Below, piece by piece: positions 35,942 to 45,819 of a stretch of 64,000 nt of DNA (position 1 is the stretch's first letter; each line of letters starts with the position of its first letter). The DNA is from Bacteroidota bacterium (GTDB lineage Bacteria > Bacteroidota > Bacteroidia > Flavobacteriales_D > Crocinitomicaceae). Where the stretch lies: assembly GCA_024280295.1 (NCBI GenBank), contig JAJRQK010000015.1, positions 1-64,000 on the forward strand, in the 5' to 3' direction. The position numbers and the translations under genes are program-made. Under the pieces are notes generated by a model. The model was not told the origin of the DNA. It saw nothing but the letters and a program-made list of their open reading frames with translations, and ran no database searches.

Positions 35942-38137
35942 CTATTTTTCTTTATTTGTCGCCACTAATCGAAGTAGCGCAGGTAGTATTAACAAGTCCG
36001 AAATTACTGCAATTAATAACATCCCGCCAACCAAAATTCCAATATTTCTGTTGGACTGGAACTCCGAGAACCCTAAAATAAAGAATCCTGTAGCTAAAAT
36101 TAGCGATGTTACCATCACAGGAAAAGTGTTTTCATTTATACTTCGTTCAATATTTGAGACATCAACCTTCTGTGATTCTTTCACATAGTTACTTCCCAAA
36201 AAATAAATTGTATCATCAAGTGAAAGACCGAGTAAAATTGATAAAGCCATCACGCTTGATGCGTTCAATCCGATTCCAAGAATTTCAATCAAGACTATTG
36301 CTCCAAGCAATGGCAACAGATTGGGAATTATCGATATGATGGAGATTTTCCATGATTTAAAGACAATTCCGGAGATAATTCCAGCAATCAGTAGACTCAA
36401 TGCAATTCCTAATAATATCAGTCTAGTAACGCGATTCGTTGATTGATCCTTGACATAGGAGAATCCACTCATAAAGATATCGAGGTTGCTGGATTTCATC
36501 TCATTCAGAAATTGCTTTAGCTCTTTATTTCGTCTTGAAGCTTCTGCGCTGCCAATATCTGGTAACCTTCCAATAACTCTCAGTGTTTTTTGATCATCTG
36601 TCATCGTATTTCCCAATCCTAGGTCATTCTTATATTTCAATAAGTTTGAAAAAAAACTGCTATTTAATGCCTCAGGTAACTTATACTCAGATCGTGCGCC
36701 GTGCGAATTGTATCGATTCAGTCGTTTGATAACACTATTAACACTAAAAACAGAGCGACATTCATATTTTTCCAGCAAGTACTGCTCAATTTTTTGAACA
36801 GTTGAAATTACAGTTGAACTTAGTACATTATCAGTGGAAATAACCACCTCGATTGAGCGAATTCCGTCAAAATAATCATCGGTAAATTGAATGGACTTCC
36901 CTAAAGATGAATTTATGTCAGTTTGTTGCTGAAATGAACTGTTGATTTTAGAATAATTCCATGCAGTTGCTCCAAGAAGGATTATAATGACACTTATAAT
37001 TAGTGTAATTTGCTTGTAATGTTTTTGGAACCCAACTAATCGTTTACTCAACGACTCAAAAGCATCTCTTCGCTTGAAATTTGTCACACCGAAAAAGACT
37101 AAGAATGTTGGAAGCATAAATCGAGCGGTGAGGTAAGCAATAACAATTCCGCTACATGTTACACTAGCAAAATCAATGATTTCATCTATACCACTCAGAA
37201 AAAAGAGAGCAAAAGCAGTAAATGTGGTTAATGAAGTAAGCCAAAGCGACAATCGAAGGGGTGATGTGGTTGCCTTTATTCGTTTTTCAATAGGAACTTG
37301 CGGATTTTGCTTTTTAAAGCGGTGGATAACGTGAACAATATCACAAAATGAAAGAACAATGATTAACAAAGGAACAGCTGCGGTTAATACCCCAATATTA
37401 ATATTCAATAACCAAAAAACAGTGCTTACCAATGCGCTATTCAACCCAAGGATTGATATAATAACTAAAAGACTGCGAAGGTCTTGAAACCAAACCATGA
37501 AAAGTAAGAGTAAAATTATACTTGAGATTATTGGTAACCAAAAGGCATCGAATGAAATCCTTTTTTGCAAATCATCAGAATAAATTTTAGTTCCGGAAAG
37601 ATGTACTTCTTGAAAATCGAATTGAGTGATGAGACTTTCTAATCTAGCTTTAGAGATGCTTGCGTCGTTAACTTCAATGAAAATCCGAGTTGCTTTACGA
37701 TCTTGTGATAGAAACTTAGGTGTTATGTCTGGATAATCAGATAATCGAGAATAATATTTCTCAAATAAGGAGGTTGACTTCAGCTTTAGTAAACTCCTTT
37801 TCCGGACACCAAACCCCGTTTTTTCTGGGAGTTTAATATTCGTCAAAGAAGAGACAGACTGACACCCCTCTTCAACAGTTAATAGTTCACATAATTGATC
37901 AATTTTTTTAAACTCGGATCGAGAAGTAAATCCATTTTCAGATTTAAGGGAAATAACTATTCCGCCATCGTTTATAGGAAACCTCTTCGAATATGCTCGG
38001 TAATTTTTGTATTCCTCACTATTCGAAGAACTAAGAGTTGTTAGACTTAAATCAACAGTTAGTTGTGACCCAAGGAAAAAACCCAACCCAATCAGAAGAA
38101 AGGAGCACAAAACAATTAGCCATCTCAATCGCCTCAT
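35942..38137 (-). CDS. MMPL/RND-family transporter
   Basis: 731 residues with the RND layout of two sets of six membrane helices, each after a large exported loop (about 30-195 and 405-555). The membrane parts show GLNSALVSTVFWLL, VIHRFKKQNPQVPIEKRI, and the second-half GLSLDDTIYFLGSN with the conserved acidic pair in the helix 10 region. MMPL proteins move lipids or hydrophobic compounds using the proton gradient; in other bacteria they shuttle hopanoids or trehalose lipids. It is two bases before the GT2 gene and ten after polA. The substrate is unassigned. Confidence 0.88.
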   Translation of the reverse strand: MRRLRWLIVLCSFLLIGLGFFLGSQLTVDLSLTTLSSSNSEEYKNYRAYSKRFPINDGGIVISLKSENGFTSRSEFKKIDQLCELLTVEEGCQSVSSLTNIKLPEKTGFGVRKRSLLKLKSTSLFEKYYSRLSDYPDITPKFLSQDRKATRIFIEVNDASISKARLESLITQFDFQEVHLSGTKIYSDDLQKRISFDAFWLPIISSIILLLLFMVWFQDLRSLLVIISILGLNSALVSTVFWLLNINIGVLTAAVPLLIIVLSFCDIVHVIHRFKKQNPQVPIEKRIKATTSPLRLSLWLTSLTTFTAFALFFLSGIDEIIDFASVTCSGIVIAYLTARFMLPTFLVFFGVTNFKRRDAFESLSKRLVGFQKHYKQITLIISVIIILLGATAWNYSKINSSFQQQTDINSSLGKSIQFTDDYFDGIRSIEVVISTDNVLSSTVISTVQKIEQYLLEKYECRSVFSVNSVIKRLNRYNSHGARSEYKLPEALNSSFFSNLLKYKNDLGLGNTMTDDQKTLRVIGRLPDIGSAEASRRNKELKQFLNEMKSSNLDIFMSGFSYVKDQSTNRVTRLILLGIALSLLIAGIISGIVFKSWKISIISIIPNLLPLLGAIVLIEILGIGLNASSVMALSILLGLSLDDTIYFLGSNYVKESQKVDVSNIERSINENTFPVMVTSLILATGFFILGFSEFQSNRNIGILVGGMLLIAVISDLLILPALLRLVATNKEK

Positions 38138-38147
38138 TAAAACCGAC

Positions 38148-40970
38148 TTAGTGAGCGTCTAACCAATTGTCAGCAACCTCAATCTCAACTTCCATTGGCA
38201 CAACAAGTTCGACTGCAGATTCCATTTCCTTCCTCACGAGTTTTTGTAAGGTCTCAATTTCATTTTTGTGAACATCGAACACTAATTCATCATGAACCTG
38301 AAGGAGCATTTTGGATTTCATTTTTTTCTCTTGCATTGCTCCATGAACGCCAATCATTGCAAGTTTGATGATATCCGCTGCGGAACCTTGAATTGGTGCA
38401 TTTACAGCATTTCGTTCAGCAAACCCCCTCACGACAGCATTTGCAGAATTGATGTCTTTCAAGTAGCGGCGGCGTTTCATAATCGTTTCAACATATCCTT
38501 TTTCCCGTGCTTCCGAAACGGCATTATCCATGTATGATTTGATCGTATTGTATTGCTCAAAATAGCTATCAATAATCTGTTTTGCTTCCTTTCGAGAAAT
38601 TCCAAGATTCTGTGCTAACCCAAATGCAGATTGTCCATAAATAATACCAAAGTTTACCGCTTTTGCTGCACTTCGCTGTTCGCGTGTTACGTCGTCAATC
38701 TCAATTCCATATACTTTTGCTGCGGTTGATGCATGAATATCCTGTCCGTTTTGAAATGCATGAATCATAGCCTCATCTTCGCTTAATGCGGCAATAATCC
38801 GAAGTTCAATTTGCGAATAATCTGCTGCCATTAATTGGAATCTTTCTCCACGGGGAATAAACGCTCGACGAATCTCTTTTCCTTTGTCCGTTCGAATTGG
38901 AATATTCTGCAAGTTTGGGTTGTGCGAGCTCAATCGTCCTGTTGCTGCAACTGTTTGCATGTAGGTTGTATGAATTCGTTGGTCATTCCCATCCACCATT
39001 GTTGGAAGTGGGTCGACATAAGTGCTTTTCAATTTTCGAAGCTGACGATAATCCAAAATCATTGGAATAATCGCGTGATCGTTCTTGTGCTTTTGGAGTA
39101 CATCTTCTGAAGTTGCGTATTGCCCCGTTTTTGTCTTCTTTGCTTTGGATGAAATTTGCATGTGATCAAACAATACTTGACCCAATTGCCGCGGTGAATC
39201 AACATTGAAGTCCATTCCCGCTTCTTTTTTGATGTTCGCTTCAAGTTCCACTAAGGTCTTGCCAAGTTCTTCCGAATACTTGATCAAACCCTCAGAATCA
39301 ATCGCAATTCCTTCTTGTTCCATCGCTGAAAGAACAGAAAGTAGCGGCATTTCCATATTGTAAAACAATTCTTTGAGGTGTTCTTTTTCGATTTGAGGTT
39401 TAAATAATTCTCTTAATTGCCAAGTGATGTCAGCATCTTCACACGCGTAATCACTCACTTCTTCTGGCTTTAAATCCGCCATATTTCCCTGATTCTTCCC
39501 TTTCTTTCCGATCAATTCCTCGATAGAAACTGGCTTATAGTTCAAGTATAATTCCGAAAGGAAATCCATACTTTGCTTCGACTCTGGATTGATCAAATAA
39601 TGTGCGATCATGGTATCAAATAATGGAGCGATTACATCAACATTATATCTATTTATTACCTGCAAATCGTACTTCAAGTTATGTGCAACCTTTTCGATGC
39701 TTGGAGATTCAAAAAATGATCGAAATTCTTCAACAATTGACTTTGCATCTTCAAAATTGTGAGGAATTGCAACATAATATGCTTCTCGTTCCTTGAATGA
39801 AAAAGAAATTCCAATCACGTTTGCATGACGAGCGACTATATTGTCTGTTTCTGTATCAAAACACACTGATTTTTGCTGCAACAGTAAGTCTAATAACTCT
39901 TTTCTTTCCTCAGGTTTGGTAATTAGATGGTAACTTGCGTTTTCAGTTGCAAGCGTTTTGAATTCTGTAGTTTCTTTGGGTGCTTGCTCTTCTACCAAAC
40001 TTTGAGTTCCAAAAAGATCCAGTTGTGGAGAACTAGTCCCTTTGGAAACAGGGGTTGTTGATTTAACAACAATATCCTCTCCTAAAATCCTTCTTGCTAA
40101 ATTTCTAAATTCAAGTTCTGTGAATACTTCCTTGATCTTATCTGCATTTATTGGAGAAACAACTAAGTCTTTTTCGTTCAACTCAACATCTACATCAAGA
40201 ATAATTGTTGCCAATGATTTTGACATCATTCCTTGCGCTGCGAAATTCTCGATGTTTTCTCTCTGCTTGCCTTTGAGTTCGCTGCTGTTTTCAATAATTC
40301 CTTCAACTGAATCATACAGCTTTAATAGCTTCGAAGCTGTTTTTGCTCCAATTCCAGGGATTCCAGGAATATTATCGGCTGCATCTCCTTGTAAACCGAG
40401 AACATCGATCACTTGTTCAACACGGGCGACGTCAAATCGTTCACATATTTCTTTTACTCCCCATATTTCAGGAGGATTTCCACCTCTTCCAGGTTTGAAC
40501 ATGAACGACTTATCTGTCACTAATTGACCAAAATCTTTATCTGGAGTCATCATAAAAGTTGTGAAACCTTCTTTTTCCGCCATTCCAGCGAGTGTTCCAA
40601 TGACATCATCCGCCTCATATCCCGCAACCTGAATGATTGGAATATTGAATGCGGCAATGATGTCCTTGATCGGTTGAATCATCGAGATAATTCCTTCTGG
40701 TGTTTCATCACGATGTGCTTTATACTCTGGAAACTCTTCTTTTCGAGAGACTGAACCACCTGGAGGATCAAAGACAACAGCTAAATGTGTAGGGTTTTCG
40801 TTTTTGATGATATCAATTAACGAATTTGTGAAACCAAAAGCTGCTGATGTATTTTGACCTTTTGAGTTGATTCTAGGATTCTTAGCAAATGCGAAATAAG
40901 CACGAAATATTAGCGCGTAAGCATCAATTAGAAAAAGTTTTTTATCTAGTTCCGGAGTAATCATAGTCAA
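38148..40970 (-). CDS. polA: DNA polymerase I
   Basis: 940 residues. The 5'-3' exonuclease domain spans about 10-300 (LFLIDAYALIFRAYFAF, GYEADDVIGTL). The 3'-5' exonuclease domain has D372/E374 (CFDTETDN), so proofreading is intact. The polymerase domain has motif A (ADYSQIELRI), motif B (RSAAKAVNFGIIYG) and motif C (VHDELVF). It repairs and processes Okazaki fragments in the cytosol. The start MTMITPEL is the only ATG before the conserved N-terminus. Two unrelated membrane genes follow at ten and two bases. Confidence 0.97.
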   Translation of the reverse strand: MTMITPELDKKLFLIDAYALIFRAYFAFAKNPRINSKGQNTSAAFGFTNSLIDIIKNENPTHLAVVFDPPGGSVSRKEEFPEYKAHRDETPEGIISMIQPIKDIIAAFNIPIIQVAGYEADDVIGTLAGMAEKEGFTTFMMTPDKDFGQLVTDKSFMFKPGRGGNPPEIWGVKEICERFDVARVEQVIDVLGLQGDAADNIPGIPGIGAKTASKLLKLYDSVEGIIENSSELKGKQRENIENFAAQGMMSKSLATIILDVDVELNEKDLVVSPINADKIKEVFTELEFRNLARRILGEDIVVKSTTPVSKGTSSPQLDLFGTQSLVEEQAPKETTEFKTLATENASYHLITKPEERKELLDLLLQQKSVCFDTETDNIVARHANVIGISFSFKEREAYYVAIPHNFEDAKSIVEEFRSFFESPSIEKVAHNLKYDLQVINRYNVDVIAPLFDTMIAHYLINPESKQSMDFLSELYLNYKPVSIEELIGKKGKNQGNMADLKPEEVSDYACEDADITWQLRELFKPQIEKEHLKELFYNMEMPLLSVLSAMEQEGIAIDSEGLIKYSEELGKTLVELEANIKKEAGMDFNVDSPRQLGQVLFDHMQISSKAKKTKTGQYATSEDVLQKHKNDHAIIPMILDYRQLRKLKSTYVDPLPTMVDGNDQRIHTTYMQTVAATGRLSSHNPNLQNIPIRTDKGKEIRRAFIPRGERFQLMAADYSQIELRIIAALSEDEAMIHAFQNGQDIHASTAAKVYGIEIDDVTREQRSAAKAVNFGIIYGQSAFGLAQNLGISRKEAKQIIDSYFEQYNTIKSYMDNAVSEAREKGYVETIMKRRRYLKDINSANAVVRGFAERNAVNAPIQGSAADIIKLAMIGVHGAMQEKKMKSKMLLQVHDELVFDVHKNEIETLQKLVRKEMESAVELVVPMEVEIEVADNWLDAH

Positions 40971-41070
40971 CAGTTAATGAATCTATTTGTCAAATTCGAC
41001 AAGGATTCTAAAATTAGGAATAAATCGGATGATGTGGTAATTGAGGAGGATATTTATGGGGAAGATGTAT

Positions 41071-41110
41071 AAACCACAAAGGCACAAAAAGGTTTGCGTA
41101 TTTGTGGTTT
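41071..41110. repeat. 10-bp perfect inverted repeat in the polA-cysS gap
   Basis: AAACCACAAA at 41071-41080 and TTTGTGGTTT at 41101-41110 with a 20-base spacer containing GGCACAAAAAGG. It resembles a short palindromic intergenic repeat common in Bacteroidota (inference). Confidence 0.5.
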
Positions 41111-41136
41111 GACTATTTTACTAATAGCCTTATGAT

Positions 41137-42603
41137 TTAATTCCAGCTAGTGCCTTCCTTAGAATCCTTGACAACAATTCCAGCTCCAGCCAAGCCATCT
41201 CTGATTTTATCAGAAGTTGACCAATCCTTATTAACTCTAGCTTCTTGTCGTAAGTCCAGGATTAAGTCCATAACAGGGTCAAGGCGTGATTCTCCAGATT
41301 TTGCTCCTTGTGCAAGTCCTAAAATATCAATAACAAAGGCGTTCATTTCTGTTTGCAGAAGAGCGATATCATTGGCAGAAATTGTCGCTTTTCCGTCTTT
41401 TGTTGAATTGATAAACTTTACTGCCTCGAAAAGATGGGAAACAAGAATTGGGGCATTGAAATCATCATTCATTGCTATGTAGAATTTCGCAATTAATTCA
41501 GGGACATTGATTGAAGATGAATCTGATGTTTCAAGCGATTGAAGAGAAGTCATTGCTTCTGTCAATTTTGCATATCCTTTTTCAGATGCTGATAATGCTT
41601 CAGAAGTGAAGTCAAGCGTGCTTCGGTAATGCGCTTGCATCATAAAGAAACGAACAACCATTGGGTTATACGCTTTTTCAAGTAAATCATTGTCCCCCGA
41701 AAACAGTTCTTCTGGCAGCAAACTATTTCCAGTAGACTTGCTCATTTTTTTCCCATTGAGTGTAAGCATGTTTGTGTGCATCCAATGTCGAACCGGTGAA
41801 ACACCAGTTCCTGCAGTTCCTTGTGCGATTTCACATTCGTGATGCGGGAATTTCAAATCCATTCCTCCACCGTGAATATCAAATTGTTTCCCAAGGTATT
41901 TAGTACTCATTGCTGAACATTCGAGGTGCCAGCCTGGAAAACCAATTCCCCATGGAGAAGGCCATTTCATTAAATGTTCATCCGAAGCATTTTTCCAAAG
42001 TGCAAAATCTAGTGGAGCACGTTTTTCATTTTGTCCATCGAGTTCGCGTGTGTTTGCGATTAGATCTTCAATTTTTCTTCCAGAAAGTTCACCGTATGGA
42101 TGAGACTCGTTGTATTTCTCGACATCGAAATAAACAGATCCGTTTGATGCGTAGGCAAATCCATTATCAAAAATCGATTTAATTAATTCAATTTGTTCAA
42201 TGATATGTCCAGTTGCTGTTGGTTCGATATCTGGCGCGATTGCATTAAACTGTTTCATCACGTGATGAAAATCGACAGTATATTGCTGTACAATTTCCAT
42301 TGGTTCCAACTGCTCCAGTCTTGCTTTCTTCGCAATTTTATCTTCACCTTGATCGGCATCATCAACAAGATGTCCCACATCTGTGATGTTTCGCACATAA
42401 CGAACTTTATATCCTAGATGAATCAAGTAGCGATAAACAAGGTCAAATGAAATGAACGTTCGACAATTTCCAAGGTGCACATTGCTATAGACAGTTGGTC
42501 CGCATACATAGAAACCAATGAAGCCTTCATTTAGTGGAATGAAAATTTCTTTCGATCCAGTTAAGCTGTTGTAAATGGATAATTGTGCTGCTTCTACTTT
42601 CAT
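41137..42603 (-). CDS. cysS: Cysteinyl-tRNA synthetase
   Basis: 488 residues from the ATG at 42603. The -7 box at 42626-42634 sits before this ATG, so the upstream ATG at 42687 is rejected. The HIGH-type site is [16 protein letters not shown] is the signature loop, and zinc ligands include Cys in YVCGPTV, LECSAM and the HHE of FPHHECE. It charges tRNA-Cys in the cytosol. It is transcribed alone, downstream of the aspS terminator. Confidence 0.96.
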   Translation of the reverse strand: MKVEAAQLSIYNSLTGSKEIFIPLNEGFIGFYVCGPTVYSNVHLGNCRTFISFDLVYRYLIHLGYKVRYVRNITDVGHLVDDADQGEDKIAKKARLEQLEPMEIVQQYTVDFHHVMKQFNAIAPDIEPTATGHIIEQIELIKSIFDNGFAYASNGSVYFDVEKYNESHPYGELSGRKIEDLIANTRELDGQNEKRAPLDFALWKNASDEHLMKWPSPWGIGFPGWHLECSAMSTKYLGKQFDIHGGGMDLKFPHHECEIAQGTAGTGVSPVRHWMHTNMLTLNGKKMSKSTGNSLLPEELFSGDNDLLEKAYNPMVVRFFMMQAHYRSTLDFTSEALSASEKGYAKLTEAMTSLQSLETSDSSSINVPELIAKFYIAMNDDFNAPILVSHLFEAVKFINSTKDGKATISANDIALLQTEMNAFVIDILGLAQGAKSGESRLDPVMDLILDLRQEARVNKDWSTSDKIRDGLAGAGIVVKDSKEGTSWN

Positions 42604-42625
42604 TTTTCTCATTCGATAATTCAGA

Positions 42626-42634
42626 GCAAATATA
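42626..42634 (-). promoter_or_regulatory. -7 box of cysS
   Basis: TATATTTGC on the minus strand matches TAnnTTTGY, with a predicted leader of about 18 bases to the ATG at 42603. Confidence 0.5.
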
Positions 42635-42684
42635 GTGGATTTGAAGACTTCAGGACAGCAGTTCGATTCTAAAATTCCTAAACG

Positions 42685-42722
42685 CAAAAAAGCAGGCTAA
42701 ATCACTATTGATTCAACCTGCT
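42685..42722 (-). terminator. Terminator of the aspS transcript
   Basis: On the minus strand a 14-pair stem (AGCAGGTTGAATCA with TGATTTAGCCTGCT, two G-U wobbles, loop ATAG) is followed by six T. It lies beyond the IS30 element from aspS, so the element has split gene and terminator. Confidence 0.85.
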
Positions 42723-42777
42723 ATAAACAAAGCTAGTTAAGTTAAGGGCTTCTTGCATTTCTAACTCTCTACATCAG

Positions 42778-43838
42778 TAGATTCAACTAGCTAATGCAAG
42801 TTTTTCATTTTCTAGGTTAAACATAGCGAAAAACACCTTTTCTGGAGTTTGGAAATTCAATTTTTTTCGTGGTCTTTTATTTAAGAGGTCCATAACTACA
42901 AGGTTTTGACTTTGTTTTATTATTGTTCAATTCCATTTGTTTAGGGTAGAACTGTCTGATTAATTTGTTGATATATTCATTTAAGTCCCTTTCATATGAA
43001 GCATACGGATTACAAAAAAACACTTCTGTATTGAGTTGTTTAGCAGTAAGCTTGTGCAACGAAAACTCTCTTCCATTGTCGTTGGTTATGGTTTTTATGG
43101 TTGATTTGCAGGGCGTTAGCTGAAACAATAGCTTTTTGAACTTCTTGTGCCCTTTTGGATGTTAAAGTCTGTATAACTGGTCATTCTGTCTACCATTGTT
43201 AATTGAGCTCCTTTGTGTCCTTTACCAATAATCAAATCAATTTCAAAGTCCCCGATTCTTGACTTCTGTTCAACAATATCAGGACGTAGTTCTATTGGAA
43301 TTTTATCAGGAATTTTTCTCTTGAATCAGAATTTCCACACTTCTTTTTATATCGTTTTTGATGGCGCAAATACGTGTAAAGTTTTCCGCCAGTGCCTTTG
43401 TCAGTGTTTATATATTGGTAGATTTTGGTATGAGAAACCATCCGTATTGAATTGACTTTACACCAGCCCACTTATTTGTTCAGGAGACCAGAATAAATGC
43501 AATCTAGAGTTAATTATTCTAACCATTGAGTCAGTTAATCGAGTTTTCATATGCTGATCTCGTTTACGTTCGGTTGCTAGCATTTGAGCATACTCAGCAT
43601 TGTACTTATTCTTTTTAGTATTACGCTTCAGTTCGCGATAAAAAGTAGACCCTGGAATATTTAAGGAAGACCAAATGTCTTTTTTCTTGACTTTAGCCCG
43701 AAGCATTACTTCAATACTATATCTTTGGGTAAAAGATAAATGTTTTTTTGTCATAAATACAAATATTTAGCTTTTCCCTTGGTTTTGCAACCAAGGGATT
43801 TTTTTAAACTAAAAACTTGCATTAGCATTTTAATCTAG
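42778..43838 (-). mobile_element. IS30-family insertion sequence (decayed)
   Basis: Imperfect terminal repeats TAGATTCAACTAGCTAATGC (from 42778) and the complement of TAGATTAAAATGCTAATGC (to 43837/8) flank about 1060 bases. The transposase is frameshifted. A CCCTTGG/CCAAGGG hairpin followed by T lies just inside the right end (43776-43806). It is inserted between aspS and its terminator. A solo copy of the right end is at 5376-5478. Confidence 0.85.
42783..43754 (-). pseudogene. IS30 transposase, frameshifted
   Basis: The N-terminal piece (43754-43458) starts KKHLSFTQRYSIEVML with an HTH_38 fold and SPEQISGLV. The middle is scrambled. The C-terminal third starts around 43128 with KTITNDNGREFSLHKL (catalytic Asp region) and DLNEYINKLIRQFYPK (catalytic Glu, normally GLNEN). 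The last part (NKRPRKKLNFQTPEKVFF, ending at 42783 inside the terminal repeat) is in a third frame. Several frameshifts separate the parts, so it is inactive. Confidence 0.88.
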
Positions 43839-43918
43839 GCGGTTTTAAGGCAGAATTATCTGGATAAATCAATCCCTGGATTAGGAAACCTTTATGTGTC
43901 TTGGAAAATCAAAACCAA

Positions 43919-45667
43919 CTATAATGTCAGCTTAATATTCAATTCCTTAAATTGTTCTTCATTCAATGGTGATGGTGCATCAATCATAACATCACGACCA
44001 CTGTTATTTTTCGGAAAGGCGATGTAATCACGAATCGATTCTGACCCGCCCATTGTTGCCACTAAACGATCTAATCCAAACGCTAACCCGCCATGTGGAG
44101 GTGCTCCATATTCAAATGCTGACATCAAGAAACCAAATTGAGCCTCTGCTTCTTCTTTTGTGAATCCGAGTAAATCGAACATTCTTGATTGAATTGCACG
44201 ATCGTGAATTCTAATTGATCCCCCACCTAATTCAACACCATTCATAGCAAGATCGTACGCATTTGCACGAACTTTTCCTGGATCAGTATCAATCAAGTGC
44301 ATATCTTCTGGTTTTGGAGAAGTAAACGGATGATGCATTGCATGGTAGCGTTGAGATTCTTCGTCCCATTCTAAAAGAGGGAAGTCAACCACCCACAAAG
44401 GTTTGAATACTTTCGGATTTCTCAACCCTAGTTCATCACCCATGTGCAATCGAAGTTCATTCATTTGTTTTTGAACTCTTGCAAGACCACCGCTTAACAC
44501 TAAAATTAGATCTCCCGGTTTCGCCTTTGCAGCTTCTGCCCATTTAGCAAGATCTTCTTGTGAATAAAATTTATCTACGGAAGATTTAAATGTTCCATCC
44601 TCATTGCAACGCATGTAAATAAGTCCTTTGCATCCAATTTGTGGACGTCGAACCCAATCTGTTAATTTATCGAGTTGTTTACGCGTATAAACTGCACATT
44701 GTTCTGCATTTATTGCAATTACAGCTTCAGCATCGTCAAAGATTCCAAATCCTCGACCTTTTGTCACCTCATTGAAATCAACGAATTCCATTCCGAATCG
44801 AATATCAGGTTTGTCAGACCCGTAGCGCGTCATTGCTTCAGCGTAGGTCATTCGTGGAAATTTATCTCCCAAATCAACACCTTTCACTTCAGTAAAGAGA
44901 TGTTTAATCATGCCTTCAAACGTGTTCAAGATATCATCCTGTTCTACGAATGTCATTTCACAATCAATTTGCGTAAATTCAGGTTGACGATCTGCTCTCA
45001 AATCTTCGTCACGGAAGCATTTTACTATCTGATAATAGCGATCAAATCCAGAAACCATGAGTAACTGCTTGAATGTTTGTGGAGATTGTGGAAGGGCATA
45101 AAATTGACCTGCGTTCATTCTACTAGGAACCACAAAATCACGTGCTCCTTCAGGAGTTGACTTAATCAACATTGGAGTTTCCACATCAACAAAATCTATA
45201 GAGTCTAGGTACTTTCTTGTTTCTAAAGCAACCTTATTTCTTAGGCGCAACTTCTCTTGAACTGGGTTTCTACGAAGATCCAAGTAACGGTATTGAGCGC
45301 GTAACTCTTCTCCACCATCCGTATCATCTTCTATTGTAAACGGTGGCGTTTTGGATGCATTTAGCACCGTTAATTTTGAAACTCTGATCTCAATTTCTCC
45401 CGTTGGAATTTTCATGTTTTTGCTAGAGCGTTCGATCACTTCCCCCTCCACTTGGATAACATATTCACGTCCTAATTTATTTGCCTCAGCTGTTAACTTA
45501 GCGTTATCCTCTGAATTAAAATTCAATTGTGTAATGCCGTAGCGATCACGAAGGTTAACAAATGTCAATCCTCCTAAATCTTTTGAACGTTGCACCCAAC
45601 CAGCGAGTTTAACCGTTTCTCCAATATGTGATGGGCGCAATTCGCCGCAAGTATGTGATCTATACAT
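43919..45667 (-). CDS. aspS: Aspartyl-tRNA synthetase
   Basis: 582 residues from the ATG at 45667 (another ATG three codons earlier is less likely). The OB anticodon domain starts [29 protein letters not shown]. Class II motifs are present: motif 2 [18 protein letters not shown], motif 3 [18 protein letters not shown] insertion spans about 290-420. The bacterial-type length is normal. It charges tRNA-Asp. It is followed by the IS30 and then its terminator. Confidence 0.96.
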   Translation of the reverse strand: MYRSHTCGELRPSHIGETVKLAGWVQRSKDLGGLTFVNLRDRYGITQLNFNSEDNAKLTAEANKLGREYVIQVEGEVIERSSKNMKIPTGEIEIRVSKLTVLNASKTPPFTIEDDTDGGEELRAQYRYLDLRRNPVQEKLRLRNKVALETRKYLDSIDFVDVETPMLIKSTPEGARDFVVPSRMNAGQFYALPQSPQTFKQLLMVSGFDRYYQIVKCFRDEDLRADRQPEFTQIDCEMTFVEQDDILNTFEGMIKHLFTEVKGVDLGDKFPRMTYAEAMTRYGSDKPDIRFGMEFVDFNEVTKGRGFGIFDDAEAVIAINAEQCAVYTRKQLDKLTDWVRRPQIGCKGLIYMRCNEDGTFKSSVDKFYSQEDLAKWAEAAKAKPGDLILVLSGGLARVQKQMNELRLHMGDELGLRNPKVFKPLWVVDFPLLEWDEESQRYHAMHHPFTSPKPEDMHLIDTDPGKVRANAYDLAMNGVELGGGSIRIHDRAIQSRMFDLLGFTKEEAEAQFGFLMSAFEYGAPPHGGLAFGLDRLVATMGGSESIRDYIAFPKNNSGRDVMIDAPSPLNEEQFKELNIKLTL

Positions 45668-45684
45668 GTGTCTCAATTAATGCT

Positions 45685-45693
45685 GCAAAAATA
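45685..45693 (-). promoter_or_regulatory. -7 box of aspS
   Basis: TATTTTTGC on the minus strand matches TAnnTTTGY, 17 bases before the ATG at 45667; no clear -33 element. Confidence 0.45.
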
Positions 45694-45819
45694 GGGATTT
45701 CTTAGATGGTTGATGCCCGAATATTAGATAGTTTGTATGCAAATACGATATTATCCGTTGATTCAATCGTGTGAACTAACATTTACTCTTATTTTCGAGG
45801 TTCAATCCTCTTGAGTTTT

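Noticed and set aside
41137..42687. Longer cysS reading from an ATG at 42687
   Set aside because: The first 28 residues lack family character and the -7 box at 42626-42634 lies downstream of that ATG.
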